64,000 nucleotides of DNA from Lucifuga dentata (lineage: Eukaryota; Chordata; Actinopteri; Ophidiiformes; Bythitidae). Shown here piece by piece: positions 1 through 10,992 of the stretch (its first letter is position 1; each line of letters opens with the position of its first letter). The notes under the pieces are model-generated. The model was not told the DNA's origin. It saw only the letters and a list, made by a program, of their open reading frames with translations, and ran no database searches. The position numbers were made by a program, and so were the translations under genes. Location: NCBI GenBank assembly GCA_014773175.1, contig VXCM01000296.1:124001-188000 (forward strand), given 5' to 3'.

Positions 1-444
1 AGGGAAAAACATAAAATCAATGCAGGACGTCAAGATATTCCGTGGTTTCAACCCGTCACGTTCTGCTCAAATTTAATAATATTGTAGTGGTTTAACATTT
101 AGAAAACAAAATTATTCAATCGATTCAACAGGCTAAGAAGCAAACCAAAAGTCCTCTTATTGTTAGAGACTGTCAAGAATTCTTGCACTGATTTTTTTTC
201 TTGGCTTTCACCATCAACAAGGCAATCATCTGACAGTACACATGCCATCTGCTGCCAAAAAACTTGGCACGTTTGGGAATTTGCTTCTTCATCCCTCCTG
301 CCGAGTGCTACATGTGTTTTTGGCTTCAGCCACGCCAAATTATTTTGGTCAAACTCTTCTGACAGGCTCCCTCCGCTCCAGTCTGTGAGGATCTTGGCTC
401 AGATGGGAGCGTTTCTCCCTGTCGCCTGCGTGTCCCTGCCGCCT

Positions 445-490
445 ATGTGGAGTACATATACCCAAAGCCTACAGCTGGGCTTTCCTGCAC
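445..490 (+). promoter_or_regulatory. cdh7: Possible core promoter of cdh7
   Basis: A TATA-like stretch (tacatata, 453-460) lies about 340 bases before the exon 1 splice donor, so a start of transcription near 485 would give a first exon of roughly 315 bases. This is weak: the box is imperfect, no other core element is clear, and the true start could lie elsewhere. The 440 bases to its left contain no gene that I recognise. Confidence 0.2.
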
Positions 491-543
491 ACTGGCAGCA
501 CTGCGCAGAAGACGGAGGGAGAGAGACAGGGAGAGCGAGAAGG

Positions 544-599
<56 letters not shown>

Positions 600-801
600 A
601 GACTTGCTCTCGCTGCATCTCATCCAGGGAGCGAGCATTTACGCACGATCCAGCAGCCGATCTCCAACAACCCTGCCTCACCATCGGGACTAATTTCATC
701 GCGAAAACTTTTAAACTCTCTGTTTCGAGAAAATCCTGATTGAAGAAAAGCTCAACTTTTACCATCTGACACCATCTGCAGGCGAAGTTCCCTCTTCTTT
801 G
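485..801 (+). other. cdh7: cdh7 exon 1, non-coding (5' UTR), predicted
   Basis: The right border is a strong donor, ttg|gtgagtaaa, with the intron starting at 802. Vertebrate type II cadherin genes commonly begin with a non-coding exon separated by a long intron from the exon that holds the ATG, and this stretch has the right place and strand. It contains a (GA)n run at 547-597. No long open frame in it joins the cadherin frame. The left end is uncertain because it rests on a weak TATA-like sequence; transcript data would fix it. Confidence 0.45.
547..597 (+). repeat. (AG)n microsatellite, about 25 units, in predicted 5' UTR
   Basis: This is an uninterrupted AG dinucleotide run preceded by looser purine-rich sequence from about 510. 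It lies in the predicted first exon of cdh7, close to the assumed transcription start, so its length could vary between individuals within the transcript leader. Open frames of repeated RE/LS residues over it are artefacts of the repeat. Confidence 0.95.
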
Positions 802-2084
802 GTGAGTAAATGTAACAGATCTCAAAGCGCGATGAGTTAGTGCTGAGGACATTGACAAGCTCGTCTCGGGTTTTGTCTCCACTGTGCATCTTGGGTAATT
901 TATGTTGTGTTTTGGTTTTCTGTTCTGCATTTATGTCCCGTCGCTCATTCAGTAATTAGTATTCCGGGGACACCGGTTTCCTGCGGCGGTCGCTGGCTGA
1001 GATGTTCACTGTCGTTGGCTTTGCCCACTTGCCATCATGCGCGTATTTGCCACTATTTTCCAACAATTTCTCCGATTTTACATCTGAAACCTGAAGTTAA
1101 CGTTTTAATCGCTATGCATGAAGGATTCGATCTGCTTCTCATCGGAAACGTGTCTAATCGGTGCTAGATCACGTGCGCCCTCTGAACTTTTTCTGCGTTT
1201 TGCAGGTGTTGGCAGCCAATGCGTAATGATCGGTAGTTCAGACGAGACTAACTGGAGGGTCAGAGGAGTCCAGGGAGGTTTGCGTCTTTCACACTGCAGA
1301 ATGTCCACCCGAGAGTAATTGGGGATCCGTAATGAGGCTGCAAAATCTTATTTTTTCCACGAACGCGTGAAAAATTACCACCAGAGCGAGAAAATCGCGC
1401 GTCTTTTTGTTAAATGAAGTATCATACCGGAGGGATTTGCCCTGAGGCGGATTCAAAACACTCCCGGTTGTTTCGAGGAAATACTGACAATCCAGCGAGA
1501 ACAAGTGGAAGCTGAATTTTGTGTCAATTTAAGTCTAAATGAGTAATAAAGTTAGAGGTTTCCTTCAGTTCAAGCTTATTTCTGCAAAATGCATCTGATT
1601 ATTTACCAAAAGAGTAATGTTGAGATTTTTGGCTGATTTTTGAAGCTTTTAGACTGTTTGTGCTAAAGAATGATGCACAGTGCACCTTAATGTTAAGCTG
1701 CAAAGAAGTATTTTGTGTGGAACAACTTAAGGTGTCAATTTAAGGTCATTTTTTTTTATGAATAGTTAAGAGAAACCTTATGAAATGTTCAGAAATATTG
1801 CTTCCCTCATGTAGAAATAAAGAGGATAAGAATGTGTAAAGTGGGATTTTTTTTAAAGTGTCATATTTCAGCTATTTTAATGAAATTAGTTATCCATTTT
1901 CAGTTCGCAAGAGAAGAAGTACTTTATTCTGGAATAGTTGTGTGTTAAACAGTTTATTAAAAAAAAGACTGCCATCTGCAGCTTGGTGTCTCTATAGATG
2001 TTGCACTTTCAAATGCATGCAAGATTATTTCATATGTATGTTGAGGTGTCAGTAATCGTCTCCACACACATGCAGGAAGGGCGT

Positions 2085-2250
2085 CTGGCTGCTTTAGAGA
2101 GCAGGGAGACCACCCTTCATCCAGAGGACCCGGGTTCAAGCTCCTGCACAAGCAAGAGTCTGGCCTACATAAGTGTCCTTGAGCAAAACACTGAGTGAAC
2201 CCTCAGCAGCTGCTGGGTTATTGTTCTGTATCTCTGAGTTCCACAGAAGG
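2085..2250 (+). repeat. tRNA-derived SINE-like fragment
   Basis: The stretch contains ggacccgggttcaagctcc, similar to a tRNA-type pol III B box (GGTTCRANYCC), followed about 45 bases later by gtgtccttgagcaaaacac, a phrase I associate with common teleost SINE or SINE-like repeats. No clean A box or flanking target duplication was found, so the exact family and ends are unknown. Confidence 0.4.
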
Positions 2251-3202
2251 AGACGAACACAAAGGGAAGGTCCCCAGAAAAATCAATGAAGTGCCACATT
2301 ATTATTATGTGACCACTCACACCTACGAAAACTGCCACCAGTTTTATTACAAGCAGAGCTTCAAATGTCACTGCCTGCGTTTGGGAATATCATTATGTTT
2401 GACTTTGAAACACTTAAAAAAAAAAGCCCTAATATGTGTTTTTAGTTTGAAAACAGCATGCCTGACTTAGTCTTATTATTAAAATAATCCAGGCTCATCT
2501 GTCACCAAAATTATATACAATACCATATGTTTCCGTGGTCACATCATAAAGAGTCTTTATGAAGTGTCTGAAAGCGTAATTGGCTTATGGTCACAGCTGT
2601 TTGTGTTGCGTTTGCTGCCCTGCGAAGACCCTGAATGTAAACAGCATCTGAGGAGAATACGGATCAGAGGAAACGTGTGACTCTGTCTAAGCACTGCGGC
2701 ACTGCTAATCCTGTTGTGAGAGAAATGGGATTAGAAACGTGTGTGTAAGAGAAACCGAGGAGGATTTACATCCATAGCTCTATGTTACACTTTCACTTAG
2801 TTGGGTGTCATCACATCAGCAAAGTCTGATAAGAATGTCCATCAGAGTTTGACCAATAAAGGCTCCGGTGTACTTTGTAGGAAGTAGAACTTTCATTGCT
2901 AAAGATGTCTTGCAAGGCTGAAGACAGGGTGACTCGCGTTTTTTGGGTGTTCTTTGTGCAGGGCGTCAAGTAGAACGTTTTTTCTTTTGTCTTGTCTACT
3001 TCTGATAGCCTCCCTTGGCTGCAATTGCTCCAAAACATGACATGGCTTGTTGTGCTGCAGGTAGAGTTTGACCTGCGGACTCAACCAGACATGTAAGATT
3101 TGGACCAATTACAGCCAGAAGAGCTATCAGAAGTGAAAACATGAAAGGTAGTTCTTACGGATTGCACTATGTAGTGATTCTGAGGTCTTTTTTGTCAAAG
3201 TT

Positions 3203-3761
3203 ATATGTAAATCCGGTGGATTCACATGCTTGAGCCCAATAAATACTACCTCTATTCATGTTACGTGACTGCCAACCATTTTCAAAAACATAAAACCATA
3301 TTTTATTTTTTTCCTGTTATTGCCAAATCCCTCTCAAAATCAAATGCTTAAATGATACAACCGCCTTAAAATTCAATGTTTCGCATTGTTGTAGAAGGCA
3401 CAGATGTTTTCATTTCTCGGTAAAAGCAACCTTCTCCTGGGACTATATTCCCTGGCGGAGACATACATTTTTTACCGTGCAGCAGCTCTGTGTTGACCTG
3501 GTTCAATTAAGTAACTTTGACAAAAAATAATACTGGCATTAGGTTTGCTGTGACGGATTACTTATTTTAAGCATTTTTCAAGCCTCTACAAGTTGACTTT
3601 AATAGCATACTGGAATGAGCTGAAACCAATGGCAGTCTGTAATGTAAGAAAAACAATTATAAAATATATTGCTCCTTTTTTTGGAAAATAGTTGGCAGTA
3701 TGCGTGTATGGGTTGCATTTATTCAGCTCAAATATGCAAAATCACCTTTATGCTCCTTTAA
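3203..3761. mobile_element. MITE family A, copy 1 (degenerate left end)
   Basis: Family A elements begin TTAAAGGACCATACTGG and end with its inverse, CCAGTATGGTCCTTTAA, followed inside by a gagcccaata phrase. Here the left end is mutated (gagcccaata is still at about 3232), and the right end reads ctcctttaa with TTAA at 3758-3761. The interior agrees with copies at 38736 and 60996. There is no open frame of a transposase, so it is non-autonomous. Its right end is adjoined by an assembly duplication. Confidence 0.7.
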
Positions 3762-3873
3762 GAGCTTTGAGACTGAAACTGGCACCAGCTGAGATTTTTT
3801 TTTTTTGANCCTTTATGCTCCTTTAAGAGCTTTGAGACTGAAACTGGCACCAGCTGAGATTTTTTTTTTTTGA
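3745..3873. repeat. 64-bp direct duplication across a single-N gap (assembly artefact)
   Basis: Bases 3745-3808 and 3810-3873 appear identical over 64 positions, including a run of twelve T, with only an N at 3809 between them. Two other N positions (36710, 55614) have exactly the same arrangement and length. This is the pattern of two contig ends that share an overlap but were joined by a gap symbol rather than merged. Confidence 0.9.
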
Positions 3874-4992
3874 CTTTAAATATATTTTTATTTTAAAAAA
3901 TACCAGAAAGAAAGTACCAGAATGTTTTTCTGCACCAGCAGAAAAGCAGCTAAACCACATGTGGAGGTTTTGTGGACTGAAGCCTAAGAAAGCGACTCGT
4001 AACAGTACTTGAGTTGTGCTTCCAGCCTTTAATGCACCTTTTCAAAGGAGGAAAATGAGCCTCTAAATGAAGAATAATGACTCACCGACTGTTTGATATG
4101 TGATAGTTAGAACACAATGCCTGTGCTTTATCAAACTGGTGCCAATGCTGGAGGTTGCTCCTCTTCTTTCTACCGTTGCTGTTTTTGTTTGCTTAGTTGG
4201 AGATATCAAAGCTTCCTCCTCCCAGTAGAAGCCATTTGCTTGCCATTCAACCCTGTACACTATGAAAAACAGATAATTTGTCACCGTAACCTTGCGGCCT
4301 TTGTTTGGTTTTTGTCACTCTTTCTTTGTTTCATACTTCTTTGTGTGTTTATATCCACGCTGTGATAGGTTATGCTCTGCACCTGATGCAGCAGGGAGGA
4401 ATGAAAGGCTCTGTGAGAAAACAGTCCCTCCACTTATAGACATTTGTCACATCCATCTCGATTAAACTGAAGCGGCATCCGTTAATTTCAAGCTGGATTT
4501 GACACCATAAACTTGATTAAAAAAAAAAAAAAAAAAAAAATCAAACAACAAATAATAAATGTTGGACCATATTACACCTATTGACACTGTCATGCAATAA
4601 ATATGCCTGTTTTTCAGAGATCACCTTATTACGTTTGAAGAAATTGACACACACAAAAAACAAAAAAAAACCTATTTTCTTGTAAGATGTCATTTCTAAA
4701 TATTCATGGATCTGCTTCTGGATCAGTGCCAAAATTGAATGTGTTCTTCCATGGGCCATGTTCCTTCCTTCCACCAGGTTTTTTAATAATCAGTTAAAAT
4801 GTTTTTGAATAATCCTCCAACCAGCCAGCCAGCCAGCTAGCCAGCCAATCAGCATCAACAGCCAGATGTGAAATCATAACCTCCTTGGTGGAGGTAATAA
4901 ATAGTTAATTTGTCCCAGTATAACATTTGTCATGAGTTTCTCAGTAACTTCAGCCTGAAACCAAACTGCTGACATAATTTTCCCTAACAGAT

Positions 4993-5232
4993 TTAAAGGA
5001 GCAAACCAGTGGCATTTGCATGTTTGAACCCAATAAACACAACCAGCTTCCACATTACATCTTTGCCAACCATTTTCAAAAGCGTACTACTGCAGCGGTA
5101 CATTTTTGAATAGTTTTTCTTATCTCCTAGACTGTCATTGTTTTCAGTTCATTCCAGTACACTATTAAAATCAACTTGTAGACATTTAAAATGTGCTTAA
5201 GATAAGTAATCCATCACAGTGAACCACACTCT
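4993..5232. mobile_element. MITE family A, copy 2 (right part missing)
   Basis: The left end (TTAA 4993-4996, then aggagcaaaccagtggcat) and the gtttgaacccaataaa phrase match family A, as does the run up to catcacagtgaac near 5215. After that the sequence turns into T-rich low complexity and no right terminal repeat is found, so the copy is truncated. Confidence 0.65.
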
Positions 5233-7436
5233 TTTTTGTTTTGTTTTGTTTTTTTTTTTTAACTTTTTTTTTTTTTTTCCTTATTTTTTAGCATTTTAAT
5301 GCAGTTAAAAATGCAGAGTGATTGGAGAATTCTTCCTGGTGGTGCATTCACGTGCTATGGAAGAACTGACAATAGAGATTTAACATTCAGCCGCTGGACT
5401 ATTCTTCACATCCATAGTACATATACTGTAAATGCATGCATATATACACATATAATTAAAAAAAAATCTTAACATACTACAAGAATCACTAAATGACTGG
5501 GACTGGGCAGGCACCAGTAAATCACCAATAACTGACACCTACACAGGATATTGACATTTTCTTCTATAATTAAAAGCCGATGTCTGCATTATTGGCTCAC
5601 TAACATATGAGCTTACTACTGTTATCGATGCATCCAGTGTGGTTCCATCTCTCCTGTAGTGTTGAGGATTTAGCAAAAATGAGAAGCATTAAGTCGACCG
5701 CATGGCTCAGCCTGACCCTGCACCGATTCTCTCTCCCACAGTACCACAGCTGCAACCTGACTTCACAACTCGTACTGCCCTGCAGCCAGATCTGGTCCAC
5801 TTTCCACCTCCACCATTAAATTGTCATGCAGAGGCAGTGACTTTGAATCCATTTCTGTGTGCGAATGTGCTAAATGTGCGCGTGTCCGTTCATGTGTTCT
5901 TGCCTTTACTGTGTATGCTTGTTGTGTTCCAGGTCATATTCAAAACACAAACAGAGCAGAATTAATCTTGCCCTCTGAGTTATTTTGTATAGTTTTGCCT
6001 GGAAGGAGTTCAAGTGCTTCCTGCACCTTTGCTTGAAATGAATGTTTCAGTCAAGACTTTGAATTCTGATAAGTTAAGGAGTTTGTTCAGTCATGAAGGT
6101 ATCTTGTGAGTTGACGTGCAGTTGTGATTTATTTCCGTGTTAATTACTACCATTCGATAATGACTTTGCTACAGCGTAGTATAATAAATTGCTTCCACGG
6201 GATGTGTGGAGTGCTGCTTTTATTTTGCTAGAGGGAACAGAGAGGAAGTAAAATGAGAACTGGAGAATCTGTGTGGGAAGAAAGAGGTCACTGTATGCCA
6301 AAGCAATTATCTTCCTAGTCCAAAACTCTGCCAATACCCTGTGTAGTGGAGGGAAAAAGAGAGGTCAGCGAGGAAATAAAAATACGTGTGGTCAAGCTCT
6401 CAGTTTTCTAAGTGTCTGCTTTCACAAGACCTCCTGAAGTTTTTTTTCTGTCAACTCAGACTCTGTAGCAGCCAGAGAAATTGCATGAATTGGCCGGTGA
6501 GGTCGCTTTTCCCCTGAAGAGCCTGAGTGATGTGAAGTGTTTTCCTCATTCACAGCGTTTGTGCCACAGGTAAAGACGGGTGATTTAATGAACTTTATAT
6601 GATTGTTCGACTGCTGGCTGCTGGGATGTGCTGTGACATGAAGAACATCATCTGTCAGGAGCCGATGCTTTTTCTCTGCTTTGACAAGTCTTCATGTTCT
6701 GGCATCTTGGGGAGTCTGTCACAGCACGAGGATGGCGGGGAGACAGATCCACTTGCATGTGCTCAGCCTGGTTAACAGACTGCTGAGAGTAGAGGTCAGG
6801 AGCGCTTGGTCCATCACGCTGCTGACAGCTCAGATTTATTTTTAATCTCGGTGATGAGAGCTTGCCACATAGATCATGTGGCTTGTTAGTCTTGAGTGGC
6901 GAGCCTTGCCACTATTATGCCTTTCTCTTCTCCAAAGAAAATATGACAAAATAATGACCTTGCTAAGGTAAAGCCCAGGTAATTGCGAGCCAGCTGAGGG
7001 GTGTTTGATTGTTATTCCATACACCCTCCTTTGTTTCATTCGGTGTGAAATCTCTTTGCTTATGTGCATCAAAAACCCAGGCCATTTTTCCCTCATTCAT
7101 ACTCTTATTAACATTTTGACCTCACTCAATTTTCCTTGGTGTGTGTGTGTATATACTACAGTATGTGTGTGTGTGCAGGTGGGTTTTCTGAAGGACATTA
7201 TGTTAATTGTATTTACCATATTTAGTGTCTATTCATTTTTGATCAGTTCCTTTATGATTGGTGAAAAATGACATTATCATTGCATCAGCAGGCACATTAC
7301 TTGCTGTCTAAAGTGACTGCGGTCACAGAGGCAATTTTGCTGACGGCATCATCTCTTTTCTCCTCACTTTGTCTTTGTGTAACTTTTTTTTTCTCTCTCT
7401 CTCTCTCTCTCTCCCCCCCTCTCTCTTTTCTGATAG

Positions 7437-7760
7437 GTGCCAATTATACAGCCTCTGTGTTGAAGGCTCCCCTATTGACTCTGACCCTGTTTGCCAGCTT
7501 TAATGTCAACTCCCCGGCTCCAAAGTGGAGGGAAGTACACCATATTTAGTCTTCAATCAAGACCAAAAGAAGAGCGACACAGCAAAACCCAGATCTTCAC
7601 TCTACTTCAGCCCATGCTCTCCTCTCAGGCTCTGTCTGTTCCTGCTGCTTGCTGAAAGACAGCATCAGGACCGTGTGGATAAAACCCTGGTGACATTTTT
7701 TTTGTTTTTTTGTTTGTTTCGCTCTTTTCCTGGCCGCGGTGCTTTTTGGAAGAGGCGCAG
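7437..7760 (+). other. cdh7: cdh7 exon 2, 5' UTR part
   Basis: The acceptor tttctgatag|gtgcc follows a long CT tract. The UTR holds an upstream open frame of 50 codons (ATG 7503, stop TGA 7653-7655), in the same frame as the cadherin, and a second in-frame stop TAA at 7680-7682. These stops exclude any upstream extension of the protein in this exon. A T-rich tract at 7696-7719 lies between the uORF and the start codon. Confidence 0.65.
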
Positions 7761-7997
7761 ATGCTGTTGTGGTGTTGTTCAGGCGTATGCAGAGCCCTCA
7801 CTCTCCTGGCACTCCTGTTTCCCTTATGGGAGAGGGGCTGCTGGGGGTTGAGTCCCACCTCTGGGGATACGGAGGCGTCTCCACACTCTGATCCAGACTC
7901 CTGGGAGGTCCTGCACAGGCTCAAACGCAGCTGGGTATGGAACCAGTTCTTCGTATTGGAGGAGTACACTGGCAACGAACCACTTTATGTTGGCAAG
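7761..7997 (+). CDS. cdh7: cadherin-7 exon 2: signal peptide, propeptide, start of EC1
   Basis: This segment encodes residues 1-79. ATG 7761 is the only ATG in frame after the stop at 7680. Residues 1-29 form a hydrophobic signal peptide (core [11 protein letters not shown]). A short propeptide follows, ending in RLKR at 53-56, a furin-type site. The mature protein starts [15 protein letters not shown]: Trp2 and Trp4 are the pair that type II cadherins use for strand exchange between cells, and the EE downstream belongs to the calcium site between EC1 and EC2. The exon ends after a complete codon at AAG|gtaagc (phase 0), as in other type II cadherins. The propeptide sequence itself is poorly conserved, which is normal for this family. 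Confidence 0.92.
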
Positions 7998-9949
7998 GTA
8001 AGCAATATGTAACAGCTAATTTATCAGCATTAACAAAGGTTAAAGAGCAACTTAATGCCAAATCCACTTTTTTGAGTTATTAATTGATTCTGGTGCCAAT
8101 CTAGAATGTTCATTATAAAGGAAGTTCTTTCCCTTTTTTTCATTGAAAATCACAATGTAGCTGCCCTCCAGATCTCAACATGACACAAGACAATCCGTGC
8201 TGTTGCCATATATCCATGACCCTACAGAACACGCCAAGATCACTGTTGGTTCAGGCCACACCTCTCTATTAAAGCATATTTAAAAAAACAAACAAACAAA
8301 CAGATACATTCTTGCAGATACATTCATGGTGGCCCTGAAGGCATTTTTTGAACATGTGAAGGAGGCGTGATCAAGCTAAAATGGAGGATTAAGTTCCTCT
8401 TTAAGAATATGTAAGGCAACATAAGGCAGTGAACTGGTGGAAAAGCAATTGTAAAAGTTTGGTTAAATTTATGTCTTGTTAAAAATCCTGTGGTAAACAG
8501 ATTTGCACATTCAAACATATCCTATATTTATATTTCTAGCTGCAGGCTTATTGCACCTGTACACTAATACACATATCAATAACCCAATAACCATAATGAC
8601 CTACAAAATCTGGGACACGGCGGATGTTGCAGTACATGCTCTCATAGCTCTGTATAAAATCTTCACAAACCAATGAAAAGACAAAATGCAGACAGTGGGA
8701 TAATCTATTTAGCATTTTATTCTTGTGTAAATGTGTATTTTTAGTTATAGTGGTACAGAGCAGCATGAGAAGCTGTGTAACTTTCTACTGAGTTATTCTG
8801 CAAGTAAATAAGTCAAACTAAAGCTGCAGATAGAAGCGTATAAGTGCTGAACTCTCCCCATGCCATTCAAAAATACACACCAACATGAGTTTACACTGAC
8901 AAAATGACTAATCCTGCAGCTGTAGGATATGATTACACTCCTGGGCTGTTATGAATTAGATTCTGTCAGGTAAAAATGTCTGCAGATCTGCTCAACACCC
9001 ACTAACTTCCTCACCGACAACTTCCTCAAACAAGGCACCCAGTGTGTGAAATTGTTAGTTTATATCGCCACAATTGGTGAGGAAAAAGTTTTCAAACTCG
9101 GCGCAGCTCAGCTTGGCCTTTTCCATCTCTCTTCCTCTCTCAGCGGTGGAATTACTGTATATTACAAAATGTAATGAAAGATCTAATTGTAATTCCCTGC
9201 TTTCAGCACCAGCGTCTAAATGGACAGCTCCTGCTTAGCGAATGGCCCTTGCGTGTTCATTGCGGGCCAGATGGGTCTCAGATTGGTCTCCAGATCCCTG
9301 TTATCTTGGAGAATTTTCTGGTCTTATTATTAAATTAGTTTTCATCTTTCCGCTCACATGCAGGATATTCGTTCTCATCTGCATATATTTGCTGGGTCTG
9401 CTCTCACAAGCCCATTTCCTTGCTGTCTCTGAACTGGATTAGCGTCTCCAGTTGGAATTAGTATACATCTGACTGTCCTATTGTCTCCTATCTATTTTTG
9501 CCTGAGGGATACTGCAGGAAAGCATGTAAATCAGAAGGAGCATATTTGTGACACGATTAGAGTTGAACTAAAGGTCATTTCTTGTCCAAGTGTCCACAGT
9601 TTCTGAAAATAATGCCTCATCTAAGCGCCCTGAACCATCTGAGTACTGGGGAGTCTGGGGAATTTTTGTCTGTGAACATTTAGACTTTGTTGTTGGATTC
9701 AGATGTTTTGTCCTTGTCCTGTGTTGCCACTTTCAAGTCTACAGAAGAAAGGTCGGAATGGACTCAAAGTTCTTGTTTTCTTTCATACATGCCTGCGTTT
9801 GATTACTGTTATTGTTAGTAAGTCCTGAAGGACATGAACAGACTGATTACTTATTCATAGATTTGTGGAAATACACATGTACACAGAATATACACAACTC
9901 ATTTGCAATTCTTAAATAACAGGTAGTCAACCTGTTATACATAACATAA

Positions 9950-10012
9950 TTTTTGTTATTTTCCTTCACTTGTATAGTCTGCTATAGTAGGGAGTATGTG
10001 TTGAACATTTCT
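9950..10012 (+). mobile_element. MITE family B, left-end fragment
   Basis: The phrase tatagtagggagtatgtgttgaacat and the preceding ttattttccttcacttgtat match the left interior of family B (compare 32225-32285). Only about 60 bases are kept; the terminal repeat and the rest of the element are missing. Confidence 0.5.
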
Positions 10013-10160
10013 TTTTTTTGCACATTAGGTTCACAAGTGTAGTGTAATGCATCTGGTTTACTGCCCTCGAAGTACCAGGCTAGCAAAATAGTGTTTGCCA
10101 GTGTCCGCCGTGACATATCTGGCCTATCAGAACAGAAGCCAGGCTTTAAAGAGAAAACAG

Positions 10161-10542
10161 GGTAATTCATAAAACATAACGCCAGATTTAACGTGTCAAT
10201 AGGGGCAGATATCATCATGTAGCCATTTTCCCTTCATTCATAAACGCCTGTTATTGCCTCTTTTAGCTTTTGAAAGAGGCGTTACTTCTATATTTCCTTT
10301 CCTACATGTCAGGGAAACGAATTATAAAACATACCGTCACAAAAATTAAGACCTGTTTCAGTCTCATGGTAAATCTGAGAGACTTTTTAAAGCGTATGTA
10401 TTAGTGACCGATAAATTTGATATTTATGCCCGCTCAGCTGATCAGTCAGTTTATTCTAATGGCAGTTTTGATTTGATCTCGCACATATTCTAGTAGCACT
10501 GTGCCTCTTCCTCATGCCTAATGCCTCATTCGCTGCACTCTG

Positions 10543-10576
<34 letters not shown>

Positions 10577-10819
10577 NAAGTGAACTGTGGGACACTCTTT
10601 CACTCACTCACACACACACACGCGCACGCCACCCCTCACCCCCTGAATGCTGGGACTCTGTGCTTTCTGTACCTCTCTACCAAAATGCAGAGCTCTAAAG
10701 CGCCGGTCATGGGACAACGATCCGATGATTAATTTAAGCTTTGAAAGAGCTTCACTTATCACAGCTCTTACTTAGCATGACACTGTTAGTTGCTGTGATT
10801 TTTTTTATGAATTAAACCC
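10161..10819 (-). mobile_element. Family C element (Harbinger-like MITE), copy 1
   Basis: The left end, ggtaattcataaaacataa followed by gccagatttaacgtgtc, matches the inverse of the right ends at 17335 and 25935. The other end, with gggacaacgat, cagctcttacttagcatgacac and tatgaattaaaccca, matches the copy at 63526-63856. A (CT)n run (10544-10576) and an N gap at 10577 lie inside. No transposase frame is visible. Confidence 0.5.
10544..10576 (+). repeat. (CT)n microsatellite ending at an N
   Basis: An uninterrupted CT run stops at the N at 10577, so its true length is unknown. A short CA run follows at about 10608-10622. Confidence 0.95.
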
Positions 10820-10839
10820 ATCATCTAAAATGGCTCGTA

Positions 10840-10992
10840 TTTACTCAGTGTGCACAGTGGTACTACAGCAAGAGAGAATGGTGGATCAATGTGTGTGTTT
10901 TTTTTTTNTTTTTTTTTTTTTTTTTTTTTAGCATGAATGCATCAAAAAAGGTTTCAAAATAGAATGAAAATGAAAATAAGAACATGGAACTT
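10840..10992 (+). mobile_element. MITE family B, right-part fragment
   Basis: Phrases tcagtgtgcacagtggta, gtggatcaatgtgtgtg and aaataagaacatggaa match the right interior of family B copies at 32440-32570 and 36775-36890. A long T run with an N at 10908 interrupts it. The terminal repeat is missing. Confidence 0.55.

Larger units (their letters stand above)
802..7436 (+). other. cdh7: cdh7 intron 1
   Basis: The intron runs from gtgagt at 802 to tttctgatag at 7427-7436, with an unusually long CT-rich tract (about 7388-7430) before the acceptor. It holds a SINE-like fragment near 2085-2250, a complete family A MITE at 3203-3761 and a truncated one at 4993-5232, the first 64-bp assembly duplication (3745-3873), and an A run at 4519-4540. 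I see nothing recognisable in 802-2080, 2255-3200, 3875-4990 and 5240-7380 apart from short A/T runs and a small TG run near 7140-7178. Confidence 0.6.

Noticed and set aside
447..743. Open frames of RE or LS repeats on both strands
   Set aside because: They are translations of the (AG)n microsatellite in the predicted 5' UTR.
7710..7760. Start of the cadherin frame at 7710
   Set aside because: The codon there is TTG, not ATG. The first in-frame ATG after the stop at 7680 is 7761, and it is followed directly by a signal-peptide-like sequence.
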